Shown piece after piece: positions 22,272-33,514 of a stretch of 64,000 bases of DNA; position 1 is the stretch's first letter; each line of letters opens with the position of its first letter. A program made the translations under genes and the position numbers. The stretch comes from Aplidium turbinatum. Its lineage: Eukaryota > Chordata > Ascidiacea > Aplousobranchia > Polyclinidae. The stretch is from positions 5,704,001-5,768,000 of the forward strand of contig OU964932.1 in NCBI GenBank assembly GCA_918807975.1, in the 5' to 3' direction. The notes under the pieces were generated by a model. The model had not been told where the DNA came from. It ran no database searches and was given only the letters and a program-made list of their open reading frames with translations.

Positions 22272-24688
22272 TATAAAAACAGCGATATTCTGAAAACATA
22301 TAGGCTACCGGTACGCAAAACTTGTCTCAGAATAAGCCAACCAAATCTCATCAAAGAAGTTGTTTTATTTCGTATGGGAATGAGCTAGCAATGAAACCTC
22401 ATGGCCTCAGGAAGCTGTAGCCTATAAACATTCGATAAGATACAGTAAACGTGGTATCGCGGTATGCCTACATACGACGGGGTTGCTTCAATAGTCAAAA
22501 TCCATTTCAAGCCGTGTGAAATTAAGCAAAAAGAAATAGTAAAGTATACATTCTAAATAACATAATATTAGAACAGAACACAGAAAAAAAAGAAGATATC
22601 CTTGTCCGAGAAAGCCTGTTCCAAGTGATAGAAAATGGTGTTGCTCCAACAACCTTTCGAAATTCGAATGCCAAGTGAATGATAGGCTTGCTCGCACCAA
22701 CGGATAAAAATGAAGGCTCAGAGGTAAAAAGCGATTTCTGATGCAAACCAAACATGATTGAAGTGACACAAGAAAATATAAGTTACTGCAGCTCGCTCCG
22801 AGCCAGTAAATCAGTTCAGCATCTAGAAACGTAATATCAACGCAAAAAGACTGATTTACTGGCTGGGATGTGTTTTCAGAAACAAGCGAAAACAGATGTT
22901 TTACATTCTGTCGTAACGTGTCTATGATTTCTTGATATTGGCTATTTCAAGCGTATTGCAAACAAGCTTTAAAGAATGGTAACATTCAACCTAGAAGAAA
23001 AATCGCAAATCATTTGCTTTTTACATATGTATTAACCATGGCAAGATGAATCTGATGTGCTTCGACAACACATTTAAATGGTATCAACCCAAGATGACAA
23101 CAGCTCACTGGTGGATAAGTAAAACAGATACTTTCAACAAAATCAAGAAGTGCCTGACAAGGTCAATTTCATTCTTTAGTTCTTGCAATAAAAAATTCAC
23201 AACACAGTGGTTCTTCGTGATCCTGATCGCGATCATCATCCTGATCACGATCACAAGGATCATGAATCTGTAAAATATTTCTAAAGATAAATGGATTTTT
23301 AGCTCCCAATTTCCGCTGTAAAATACTTTGGCATCTCTGTTGCGCAAACTGTGTTCCAACACAGATGAAAAACGTCGCTCTCTGGCTTTGAACAGGTGAA
23401 CGCAATGGACACCAAGAAGCATGCGCAGGAAAAGTGTTCTTTAGTTTTATTCGCAAGTTTAACCATCTGTATGGAATAGTTGTGAGAACTTATGACGATC
23501 AATATGGCGCCGGTTTGACACCACTCAAGAGCACGTGGCACGGTGACCCTTGACATGCTTGAAGGTAATGAAGCGTGACTTTCTTGCTTTCCCGTCGGCT
23601 TAATCTAAATCTTCACTCGTAATCATGTACAGCAAAATTGCAGGTTTGACAAAATGTAGTGTTTCACATTGCACCTCTCTTATATCATTTAAGTGTGTGT
23701 ACTCATCTGTTTGGCAAACAAAAACAGTGCTACGATACAAGACATAGCACCGGGGTCATCTGCAATGGTGAAAGAAGACATCCGCTGAGCTGCGAGTTGT
23801 GTCCCGATGATTTGGTCGGTGACAAATCATGAACCTTCTTTGTGAAAATTACTGCAAAGTTTTGCCAACAATCCATCAAAGTCCTTCCAGAAACCGTCTC
23901 GGTGCAGTCACCTGATCATTCCGCACACAAGCGACGTCTCCACCCATCGTCAGGCAGTGGTGGATTACATCAACACAGTGAAGCTCGTAAAGTGAGGATT
24001 CGTCATAAATGTTCGCACATTAGAAAAAACTGGAATGAAATGTTTGTTAAGGAAAAACGCAACTACTGTATATTATGCTCACTCAGGCTTGAATATGAAA
24101 TTGTAACTATTTGCTAAAGAGACATTTTAATTATTTACACAGAGCGTCGTTCAACCAAAAACTTCATTTCTAATACGTGCAAAGCTACGTCTTGGATTTT
24201 AATAATGTATTATGTCGACAGGCCAATTACAATGGGAGAGAAACTATTTTCACTACTGAAAAAAAACATTCACTAGAAAGGAAATGTAAGCCTAATTACA
24301 GTTACAGAAAGAAAGCTGGAGAGATTTATAAACCAGTATCAGTCAATTACTACGTGCCATGAAACTCTCTGCGTTGTTCAGCTCCATGCAACACATAACG
24401 GTACCCATAATCAGCCTATTAATTTAAAGCAACAGAACAAAACAATAAACCGTGCTAACTACTGGTATATAGCCTACTACATAATTTTTCATTCAGGCAC
24501 GTTTTAAACTTTTCAAGGTTTTGCCACCTTTTCACGTTCGTTAACGTGCTGGTAGGTTTATATCGATTTTTGTATTTAGTTTCTTTTTCGTCCCGGACGC
24601 GTTAATGACGAAAAATAAAATGATTGATTTAATGATTATGAAATAGCCGTTCTATATGCAAAGAAACGGTTTATCAACAATGAAATAG
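22272..24688. other. Intergenic stretch without a recognised gene
   Basis: Short open stretches occur on both strands (for example 22488-22769 and 23105-23456 on the minus strand) but none shows a known domain, and splice-site context and composition do not support exons. Near 22797-22870 CCAGTAAATCAGT recurs inverted, a small hairpin. Near 23221-23265 a GATCAC/GATCGCGATC-rich block is low complexity. A transcript cannot be excluded. Confidence 0.4.
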
Positions 24689-27600
24689 CTAACACAATAG
24701 CCAAAGCTGTATTTGTGAGAAAGATAAACCAATTCTGTTTACATAGTATTTAGTAGAAATGATAAAGGATACAACAAAGTGCCAGGGCATGGTCCTGCAT
24801 AATAAAGATAAGCATCCTTTATAAAAAGCTAATACACCTTCGCTTTTCCAAGTCTGAAAAAAAATATGAAAGGTTAAAGCTCAAAGTGCCAAAGCTTCTG
24901 TTGTGATGTTTTTCTAAGACATACCTCATCTGCTTCCCCAATTAACAAGCTTATCTCTTTCACTGGAAAATGGAAAAACAAGATTCGAGGAATGATGTTG
25001 TTCAAATGCATTAACTATCATGGAAATAGTCTAAAACGTTTCATCGCAACTTTGAAACACACTTATAAACCTGTTTATGGTCAGTAGGTACGTGTGATCG
25101 AAGCTACTTAGACTGTCTGGATCTCTGGAAGAAAGTTCAGATACCCATACAGAAGATCAGCAATTTGTTTTTACATTAAGTCAATGTCTGCAGAGTGCAG
25201 ACGTTGAATCAATGTAAAAAAACTATTGATCGGCTATCTGGGGACTATCTGCAGGTTGCAAAACCAATCTTTTTTTTACATAAATTCAACGTCTTTAAAA
25301 ATCCCCATTCGATGTAAAGGAGGATTGATTTTTCTGGTACCAGCGAGAGTTGACATACCTGCAGTGCACAGTGGTACGTGCTGTTGTATCGGACAGTATT
25401 GCGACATTGATTCATCATGCGTGACTAGAAAGTATAATTGAAAAGTAGTGACGTCAAAATGACACATCATGCATTGCTTTACTTTCTGATGCAACAATGT
25501 TGGTCTGACAATAGAAAAGTAAAAGTAACAAAGTCTTAACTGTTGTTTTCACCAGGATGTCCATGAACATCCGGGCTACTTTTGATTGTAAAGGCAGGTT
25601 TTGAAAATTTATACACTGCAATGAATATACGCAGAAAATATTATCACCATACGTGGGAGATTATGCGTGGCACAGCCTGTGGGTTTCACTAGAGTGATTT
25701 TCTCGTCCGTAGACCGTAAGTAACCTATAAGTTTCTATGCCACGTCACCAACAATCAGATCACCCAGCAACAGCAGCATAAAGAGCAGTGGTAGTAGAGA
25801 GACAAAAAATTTTCAACAAACTTCTCAGTAACATGTCGTGAACCTTGAACAAGCACAATACCATATGAATAAAAACATTAAAATAGTCGTTTTTCCCGAT
25901 ACAACCAACAGGCTACAATCTAAGCGACATATAACCGCTTTTAATTCAAAACTGCCAAATACCTTGATAACATCAAACGGATTAGCAACCAGGGTGCCTA
26001 TGAAGGAAGCACATGATGACGATCTGTTAAACAAAAACCAACATTTCATTTAAATATTGTAATCAAATACAATTTGCATCCACACAATCACTACACAGAG
26101 ACGACGATTGATCACTAAATTTACATAAAACAATTTTCGGTTATCTCAGTAAAAGCGCAGCATTCTTTAGCGTACCGTATTCAAAATAACCTGCACCTTT
26201 CAGAAATATAACCACTCATTTCGTGATGTTGTCTTCAGTCTGTGCTAGCCAAAGCACATGAGAAAAAAATGCATAAAATCAGGAAGGAAAAGATAAAGCT
26301 TCACAATAGAAGACTTTGCCTTTACATTTTTTTTTAATAGTTTTCATCACACAAGCCTGACTTATTCAAACAGAATCATAAACTCTAGGATTTATCGGGC
26401 ACTACGCACAGTAGCTAAAAGAAAAACTTCCCAAATAAAAATGTTATATAATTATCGCAACTAAATATTTTCGTAGGTTTAAGTTAACGTTTCAGCTGTA
26501 AATTCAACAGTTGGATACAACGAATCGATGCATTGGTACAGCTCAGACGTCGAATCAATGTAATAATACTGATCTGTTGACTGGGCAGCAAGCGTGCACA
26601 ATAGCGGCTACATAGGCGCTACTCACAAAGTGTACGAAACTATCCCATCTGGCAACCCGTACTTGTTGGCAACTATGTACTTGGTTTCATCGTAGATGGA
26701 GAAGGTCGTTCCAACAAGCACACCAGTCCGCCAAAAGTTAGGCCAAACCCCCTGGAAATGAAAGTAGCTTTGCGCAAATGTTGAATTCTTGTTGACATAC
26801 ATTAAGTACATACACACATAGTTTGTTGACGACAAGAAGAATTTCAGATTTTTAAAGAAGCTTAAAGTATTTGTGACATATTACAAATCGAAATGAGAAC
26901 CCTTAATTGGGAGCAAAAGCACAGCAATTTACCAAGCTTGTGGTAATGTGGGGAGCAACAAAGTAGGGTATTTGAGAATTGAGTTCAGTGCCTACAGCTC
27001 CTGCCAATTATTTTTCATATTTTACTGCACGAGGAATAATTATTTTTCTTCAACCACAGACTGACAAGTAAGCAGCAATCACACTGTCTTGTATATAATA
27101 TTTTGCTGAAAGTTTGATGTGTTAAAAGCACAATAGAAAATATGCACACTCTCCTTGAAATATGCGTTTAATGAACAAAACAAACTACATCGATAAAGAA
27201 TATATATAAAGAGTTAATGATTCCACACCAAAAGGCATCAACAGACTGACTGTTAACCAGGTATCTAATCCTATGCTTTCTAAAAATTTTGTAGTGACTC
27301 TAAGCTTGATTAATCACAATATATTGAAAGCGATAACCAGATTTACTTCCGTATTGCGGTGCTTGAAGGAAGGCCAGAAATAAATTGGATTATTATAGTT
27401 TTCAACGTGCACGGCCGCGTGGCCTGCAGGCAGCGGAAAAGGCAAATACGTAAACAAGAATTGTTTGTGCATATTGTGCAGCACATGTTGTTCTTTCTTG
27501 AGACATTTAACTGATGCGCCATCTGATTAACAGTTGAAGTGTTGCAAAAAGTCATCAATAAGATACAACAATTAAGACAAAAATAAATTAATACAAAACA

Positions 27601-30474
27601 ATGAATTTTAGAACAATTTCAATTATGTGCAAATCTCAAAAGTTACCCTGAACCAGAAGCGGACCCCATCGCGCCTGTACAACTGTATGAAGCTCTCACG
27701 GAGAGGGATGCGCTTGGTTTGCATTCGCACCTGGAACGGACAATCAACTGAAATTTCTCAAATTATACTCGGCTGAGTGAAGTATCCAAAATAATGCACA
27801 AAGCCTATATTTACAATTTAAAAATGGAAATAAAGATTCATGACCATGCAAAGTTTTAAACGTGTTTCGCATATAAATATCTAGACTTTTGAACGAAGTT
27901 GAGAATACGATTGGGTCATTTGTTCCGTTCCGAACGGCTAAACTTTCGCTAACGTCGACCACTTTGGCTCGTCGCCCACTTGGTCTCGCCCAAGTGGGTA
28001 TCGCCCAGTTTGTCTCGCCCAGATGTCGTGTACCGTTTGTTTGCGCATGACACATTTTCTCGTGCGGTTTAAAAAATATATTAATATTATGAGCAGCGTA
28101 ATATGACGAAAGTTTAACAAAACAAATCGAAACCGTGAGTTTGTATAGCATGAAGACATCCATATGTTGATTGTAGTCATCAAGTCATCTTATTTTAGTA
28201 CTGTCTTGCAACTTACTGGCTACTAAAGTTTAACAACTACAACGATCCTACCACAAAGGCTTGCACGGTTTAGCTCGAACTAATAAGTTGATATCTGCAA
28301 TGTGTACAATAACTTAAATGAAATGTAAAAATAGGTGATCTTTCTCTGAATAAAAACGATAAAAAACGAATCAAAACTTGTCTTAAAAATATTCTGTAAA
28401 TACGTATTTTCAAGAAGCTCAACTAGAGAGCCCAACCAACAGTAAACGGCAGAGTCATAAGCCACCGAACCAGTAACTCGCCTTCAATATGTCAACAGGG
28501 TTGCAGAGGACAGCTGAAGTAGCTCCAGATGTGAAAGCCATGATAAAATTGAGTGAAAAACCAGGTGGTGCTGCAAATAAAACGCTGTGCATTCAGTCAA
28601 ACAATAAAAGGAAGCTACAAAACACACAATGATACGTTTAGTGATTTGGTTTTCTAACTGGATTGGAATCCACACAACGTATTCCAGTCAGCAACCACTG
28701 CGTCGATTTAACGTAGACCTGCAGACGTTAAATTGAAGCTAAAACGACTAATTCCCTGGCTGGAATATCACTGATATCCCTTGAGAATCAACAACGTGCT
28801 AAAATCGCGGCGCCGGGACCATGGCGTATCTGCTGTAAAAGCCCGTCTGTAGATGTAGATCGTTATTGGGGTAACACCAACAGGGGTGTACAATTGATGT
28901 GTAGCCGTGTAATCTAATTTTTAACTCGTTGTTTGCTACCGTAAATGTTCAGGTCGCGCAAAATATCTGTTATTAAATGTTGAAAAGTAATAAACTCATA
29001 TTCGACAATCATTGTTTTTTCGTTGCATGGAAGTTTGTATTCTTCAACACTTTCGTACAATTGGTGCGTGTTTGCGCTGCTGTCCTCGAATCAATCGAAC
29101 TGTCAGCGCTGTGACAATTGTAGCACCGCATCGACTTTTGTATTTTCTTCAGGGTCGTAAATTTAACACCGCACTCAAATATTTGACTTCCTTTTATCAA
29201 TTGTAATCGTGTTGCCGGCGCACGTTGCTAGGGCGCATGGCTCTCCAAGCAAACTGTTTTATAACACTACCGAAGTGGCTGATTGCTAACATGAATGGTT
29301 GTATGTGATAAACAGGAAGACCGAACAGGAAGTTTGCATTGAAAGCTACGCAGCAAACATTCTCCGATTAGGATACGTTGTGGTTTTAGTGAATAGAACC
29401 TTCTCTATACTCACAACCGAATGTTCCCTGCATGGTCTCATACATTCCCCTCTTAAAACCTCCATATAAGAACTGGCGAAGTAAAGCCGGGGCCATTCTG
29501 AAAATTAATAGCCAGTTTATTAGAAAAACACTAAACAGACATAAGTTAGCAACAATTCTCTACCCAAATTGGCTTGTTAGAATGATGTCCTAGCAGAAAA
29601 TTAGTTTGTTTTTTACATTGACTTAACATCTACAAACGCTGAATCAATGTAAAAAACCTAGATTCTCTTGCTGGGAATGTCAATTCAATTAGCTTAGCAT
29701 CAAATTGCAAAAATATGGGATACAGTACATCTTGATTAATTTGACAGTCACAAAATGCTTCTTAAAATTAAATGCCACCTCACGTATATAATCGTTCGCA
29801 TTAAAAAAGAGACATTTAATTATGTATTAAATTTTTCAAAATCCAACATTGTGTCACGAAGTTTCAGAAAAACATGAAACCAGTAAAACATACCCAGAAT
29901 ATAAAGCTAAAAAGCCTTCGTGGAATGCTATTTTCCGAACTGCATGAATAGGCCCACGATACTGTAGCTTAGTAAATTGTGCATCAATGATTTGACCCTG
30001 AAAGGCAATTGTAATGTGGCATTCAACCAGCCATGTATGACATAAAAATATAACCTAAGAAGCTTCAGACAAGCTTAACAGTTTGAAGTTGAGAAATGCT
30101 TCAACAACTGGGTCTAACATGGCGATTAAAGTAGTTGCACCTGTAGCGCTAGGTGCAACGCTGCACTGTAACAGCGTCCGCTACACACCCAACAACTACC
30201 AACCTAAATGATTGGATTAGTGCTAGAAGTTTACAGCTTGTTACAGTGTGATAAATTGTAAGGTAAGCCATAGAAGAGAGATTCCAAACTTGAAAACGTA
30301 TGTTAGATTGTTAATATGGCCAAGATACACAAATGGAATACATTAAACATTACCAACCTGTATTTGTAGTCGAGTCTTTGCAAGATCAAGAGGAAATGTA
30401 AAAGCTTCTGCGGTCACAGATGCAATGCCTCCTTTAAGATAACGTTGACTCCAATGATTTCCGTTGCTTGGCAT
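24689..30474 (-). CDS. Mitochondrial carrier, SLC25 family (UCP-like)
   Basis: Inner-mitochondrial-membrane transporter. Nine exons: 30358-30474 (ATG at 30474), 29894-29997, 29415-29497, 28482-28570, 27647-27730, 26627-26751, 25963-26023, 25359-25424, 24689-24853 (TAG at 24691-24689). Phases join exactly to 297 aa, the normal carrier length. The three family signatures PX(D/E)XX(K/R) are all present: PLDLAK (exon 1), PVDILK (exon 4), PFDVIK (exon 7). Other family blocks: APALLRQFLYGGFKRGMYE, VWPNFWRTGVLVGTTFSIYD, SRMMNQ and TWKSEGVLAFYKGC. The arrangement recalls SLC25A30/SLC25A14 (UCP5/6-like); UCP4-like is the alternative, so I give no symbol and the substrate is unknown. Intron 4 uses a GC donor (AAG|GCGAGT). 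The tail after PWHFVV is longer and less conserved than usual. Confidence 0.92.
25158..25240. repeat. Palindromic MITE family C copy
   Basis: GTTTTTACATTAAGTCAATG, TCTGCA, and the inverse TGCAGACGTTGAATCAATG then TAAAAAAAC form a hairpin. It sits between carrier exons 24689-24853 and 25359-25424. Related partial copies are at 4384-4425, 10595-10660, 26535-26590, 28695-28770, 29589-29675 and 31668-31775. Confidence 0.6.
27969..28026. repeat. Tandem TCGCCCA repeat, about 14-bp period
   Basis: Four spaced copies of TCGCCCA separated by ACTTGGTC, AGTGGGTA, GTTTGTC and GATGTCG. It lies in the GC-AG intron of the carrier gene. Simple repeat; possible end of an unrecognised element. Confidence 0.55.
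28695..28770. repeat. Palindromic MITE family C copy (diverged)
   Basis: CGTCGATTTAACGTAGACC followed by TGCAGACGTTAAATTGAAGC forms a hairpin; right end CCCTGGCTGG. Lies in the carrier intron between exons 28482-28570 and 29415-29497. Confidence 0.5.
29589..29675. repeat. Palindromic MITE family C, best-bounded copy
   Basis: Outer ends CCTAGCAGAAAATTAG and, inverted, CCAGCAAGAGAATCTAG; inner arms TTTTTTACATTGACTTAACA and the inverse of GCTGAATCAATGTAAAAAAC. About 87 bp, no coding. Lies in the carrier intron between exons 29415-29497 and 29894-29997. Confidence 0.65.
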
Positions 30475-31181
30475 TTTTCAACAGCATGTCACATTCATTA
30501 TGTCATACTTATAAGTGTGTAAACAACGTTTAAAACAGAGATATCTACACAAATGTTAAAGACTAAATTTTAGGGTGTTTCAAAATTTCACCACTTTTAA
30601 ATTTCAAAACGAGTATCTTTTTTTCTGATGGAGTTTTGGCCGCTGATTACGAATCTGGCATTATTTTTTCATTATGACGTCATCTTGAGGGTGCCCCACG
30701 CGAGTTTTCACGATTTTTTGCGTTTTTTCAATATCTTGAAAACTTTTTGGGCTAGACGTATGGAATTTGTATCAAATGATGCAGAATATACGATTTCCTA
30801 TCTATACTTAAGAGAGTTTAAAGTCGTATCTGCTTCAGAAAAAAAGTAATTTGAGAAAAACACTTTTTTATTGTTTTTATATTCATATAGAAATAAAACA
30901 AAGTAACTTCAGCGGGTTTAACATGATGTATTACATACACAAATATAACATAATTAAAATAAACTCAAACGTTTTCGACACGTACATGTGTCCTCATCAG
31001 GAATTACATATCTGCAATATAAATAAAATGAAAATTGTAAGGTAAATTTGACTTTGCACTATAACTGTAACTGTATACTAACGACACTCCAGACTGAAAA
31101 GCACAAACTGAACGAGTGACACAAGAATGATTACAAGTAAATTATACGGTGGAAACAGATCACATGAGGTGTAAACTACAG

Positions 31182-31211
31182 GCATTTGACAAACAATTGT
31201 TTGTCAAATGC
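31182..31211. repeat. Perfect 30-bp palindrome
   Basis: GCATTTGACAAACAA followed immediately by its exact reverse complement, with no spacer. Confidence 0.85.
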
Positions 31212-31311
31212 AACTGATCGAAAATGAACGTTTTTTAAGGAAAGCCTTTCCTCCTGCAAGATGCTTAGAAGCAGGTTGGTAATCCAGGTCGAAATAGGTT
31301 GACGTGTCTAG

Positions 31312-32255
31312 GGGTGTTCAATTTCGATTCGATTTAGGTGATATTCGAAATTCGTTTTTCGTATCGGACATATTCGAAATTATAGTCGCCCTTTCGGCTG
31401 AACGCGGTTGAAAGTAACTCGAGTGGCGCGAAATCTGTCTTGTCGCATTTTGCAAGCGAAAAAAGACTTCGACGCATGCGCATCGTCGATCACGTGACTA
31501 TCACACGCTCTCGCGGGTCCAACGGCCAGTCCTGCACCAGGGATTTCTCTCAAGAATGAAGATAGCTAGGTTGTGCGATAGCAAAAAGTGTAGGCTGAGC
31601 TTTGTCGCAGTTTTATCTATTTTTTACCGAATCCATAGGCGCCTAAGCCACGGGGGCAGGGGTCTGCAGACATTGAATCAATGCAAAAATGACTGATTTT
31701 GCTTCCTGGGCCATAGCATAAATCTACCATTTTGTGTCGATTCAATGTCATCAGATGTTGAATGCACCCAAAAACAACATAATTTGCTTACGTAGACGGA
31801 GCGTGCGTTAAGCTTTATGCGCTTGCAAACATACTCGATGTCGCTTTCGAGTTGAAACCTCTGCACTCTGCAGTGAAATGTCGCGGGAGTGAATCGCTTG
31901 CTGTGAAAATGAACTAGAAGTGTTTGGGATCCCAGCGACCTCGGCTCCAGCGGAGCGATCGTTTTCAAAAGCTGGCCTGACCGTCACGAAGCTGAGATCC
32001 CGACTGACGGGTGACCATGTCGATCAGCTTGTGTTCATAAACACCGACTTGGGCCTGGAGCTGTAGACGTTATTTTGTGTTCTTTTTTCGCAAATTTTCA
32101 TGGCTTTTTTCGCGTTTTCTAGCGAATTTTCATGTCGTTTCTTTCAATAAAATCACATTTTGCAGTTTGGTGAATAGTTGTGATATTCGAAATCGAAATT
32201 CGGAAATCGAAAATAAATTGAATTTCGAATATTGAGATAATCGAAATTGAACACC
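31312..32255. mobile_element. Non-autonomous element nested in the 30571-33506 element
   Basis: Termini GGGTGTTCAATTTCGATT at the left and GGTGTTCAATTTCGATTA (inverted) at the right, flanked by TCTAG on both sides (31307-31311, 32256-32260). Subterminal stretches are runs of ATTCGAAATT words. The 944-bp interior shows no transposase. It split the transposase frame of its host element, so it is the younger insertion. It also contains a family C-like hairpin at 31668-31775. Confidence 0.75.
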
Positions 32256-32256
32256 T

Positions 32257-33054
32257 CTAGAGCCTAGATGTGTCCCTAACATTATCACTCGTCTCTGCTT
32301 CCAAAACATCATCGTTGCTCTCATTAGAATTTATATTTAAATCGAACTGGCGCGGTCTCAACGAATTGAATAAAACTTTAGAATTGGATAGGCCTCCGTT
32401 TATTGTAGCTCTTAATTTACTGGATGTGGGGTTCTCAATATCATCTTCCGCCGTGGTGCGTCGCTTGAGTTTGATTACACTCTGCAGCTTGTGTATATTA
32501 AACAGTGCATCTTTGGATGAAGATAAAATCATTCTTCTATCGGACCTTTGATCTTTCAGAAACATAATTTCTTTTTCTGGAACTCTGTGGTCAAAACTGC
32601 AACTACAAATCAGCTTACCTCTATACGTTTGAAATATATCTGGTATTTCACACCAGCACTTGGTTATATCAAAGAGCTGGTCGAGCCAGCCATCGCTGAT
32701 TGAAATAAGTTTCAATTTCTTGGCACGTTTTCTTGCCACAGCAAACTTGTGAATAAGTTGCTTCAGTTCTGTATGGATACTTCTCAACTCGATAGCAGGC
32801 AAGCTGGCTCTTCTCCACAGTTGAACTATGTCATTCATAACTACATCTTTGATATCATTGAATCCTGGAGTTTTCTTCAAAAATTTAGTGTCTGTATCCA
32901 TTAAAAGCTGCTGAATATAATGATAGTGCTCTATAACTTCTCTACACGTTGGTAATGTATTTCCAAGTAACTTTTTCGAGACTATCAGAGACTTAACCTC
33001 AACAGATCTCAACCATGCCATATCCCTGCTTATACTGCATTTAAAACTGACCAA
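32257..33054 (-). CDS. N-terminal part of transposase, TAGGGTG-group element
   Basis: 265 residues from ATG at 33054. Features: LLGNTLPTCREVIEHYHYIQ near residue 30, LWRRASLPAIELRSI near 80, LFDITKCWCEI near 128, a Cys pair CSC, then VPEKEIMFLKDQRSDRRMI at 158-176, and a basic then acidic tail. The same block order (LP-T, LW-KA, LFDI, IPE---FL-DQR) is present as pieces in the neighbouring elements, so I read it as the DNA-binding N-terminal half of their shared transposase. The reading frame ends within a few residues of the inserted element at 32255. Family name unknown to me. Confidence 0.65.
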   Translation of the reverse strand: MVSFKCSISRDMAWLRSVEVKSLIVSKKLLGNTLPTCREVIEHYHYIQQLLMDTDTKFLKKTPGFNDIKDVVMNDIVQLWRRASLPAIELRSIHTELKQLIHKFAVARKRAKKLKLISISDGWLDQLFDITKCWCEIPDIFQTYRGKLICSCSFDHRVPEKEIMFLKDQRSDRRMILSSSKDALFNIHKLQSVIKLKRRTTAEDDIENPTSSKLRATINGGLSNSKVLFNSLRPRQFDLNINSNESNDDVLEAETSDNVRDTSRL

Positions 33055-33514
33055 CTAAATTCAAATTGGAAATTGTTTTTATCCCTTAAAACCCGTATTG
33101 TCAGCAAACAATTATCATTGTTGATTTACAAACAATTACCATTGTTATTACCAATTACCGAATTGACGTCACAATGTATTGTCATATAGCTCGAAGATTA
33201 TAGATATGGAATGGATGTAAAAACAATAAAAAAGTGTTTTTCTCAAATTACTTTTTTTCTGAAGCAGATACGACTTTAAACACTCTTAAGTAGAGATAGA
33301 AAATCGTATATTCTGCATCATTTGATACAAATTCCATATGTCTAGCCCAAGTAGTTTTCAAAATATTGAAAAAACGCGTGGGGCACCCTCAAGATGACGT
33401 CATAATGAAAAAATAATGCCAGATTCGTAATCAGCGGCCAAAACTCCATCAGAAAAAAAGGTACTCGTTTTGAAATTTAAAAGTGGTGAAATTTTGAAAC
33501 ACCCTACTAAATTT

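Larger units (their letters stand above)
30571..33506 (-). mobile_element. Long-TIR transposon, TAGGGTG group, copy 1
   Basis: Termini TAGGGTGTTTCAAAATTTCA in both orientations, arms about 300 bp (30571-30890 and 33215-33506), and perfect 8-bp target duplications CTAAATTT at 30563-30570 and 33507-33514. The arms share ATGACGTCAT and TGATGCAGAATATACGATTT. It encodes a 265-aa protein start (32257-33054) on the minus strand, interrupted by a second element inserted at 31312-32255. The catalytic C-terminus seen in the related elements at 34309-37267 and 37735-44467 is absent. A 30-bp perfect palindrome lies at 31182-31211. It begins about 100 bp upstream of the carrier gene's start codon. Confidence 0.85.

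Noticed and set aside
23105-23556. Overlapping minus-strand frames of 85-105 residues
   Set aside because: No domain, overlapping in several frames, low-complexity DRDQDDDRDQD stretch from a GATCAC-rich repeat.
24926-24963. Candidate exon on the minus strand reading KEISLLIGEADE with AG and GT borders, in the SLC25 gene
   Set aside because: Its 38-nt length breaks the frame, and the exon 25359-25424 joins directly to 24689-24853 to give the expected MMNQ...TWKSEG carrier sequence.
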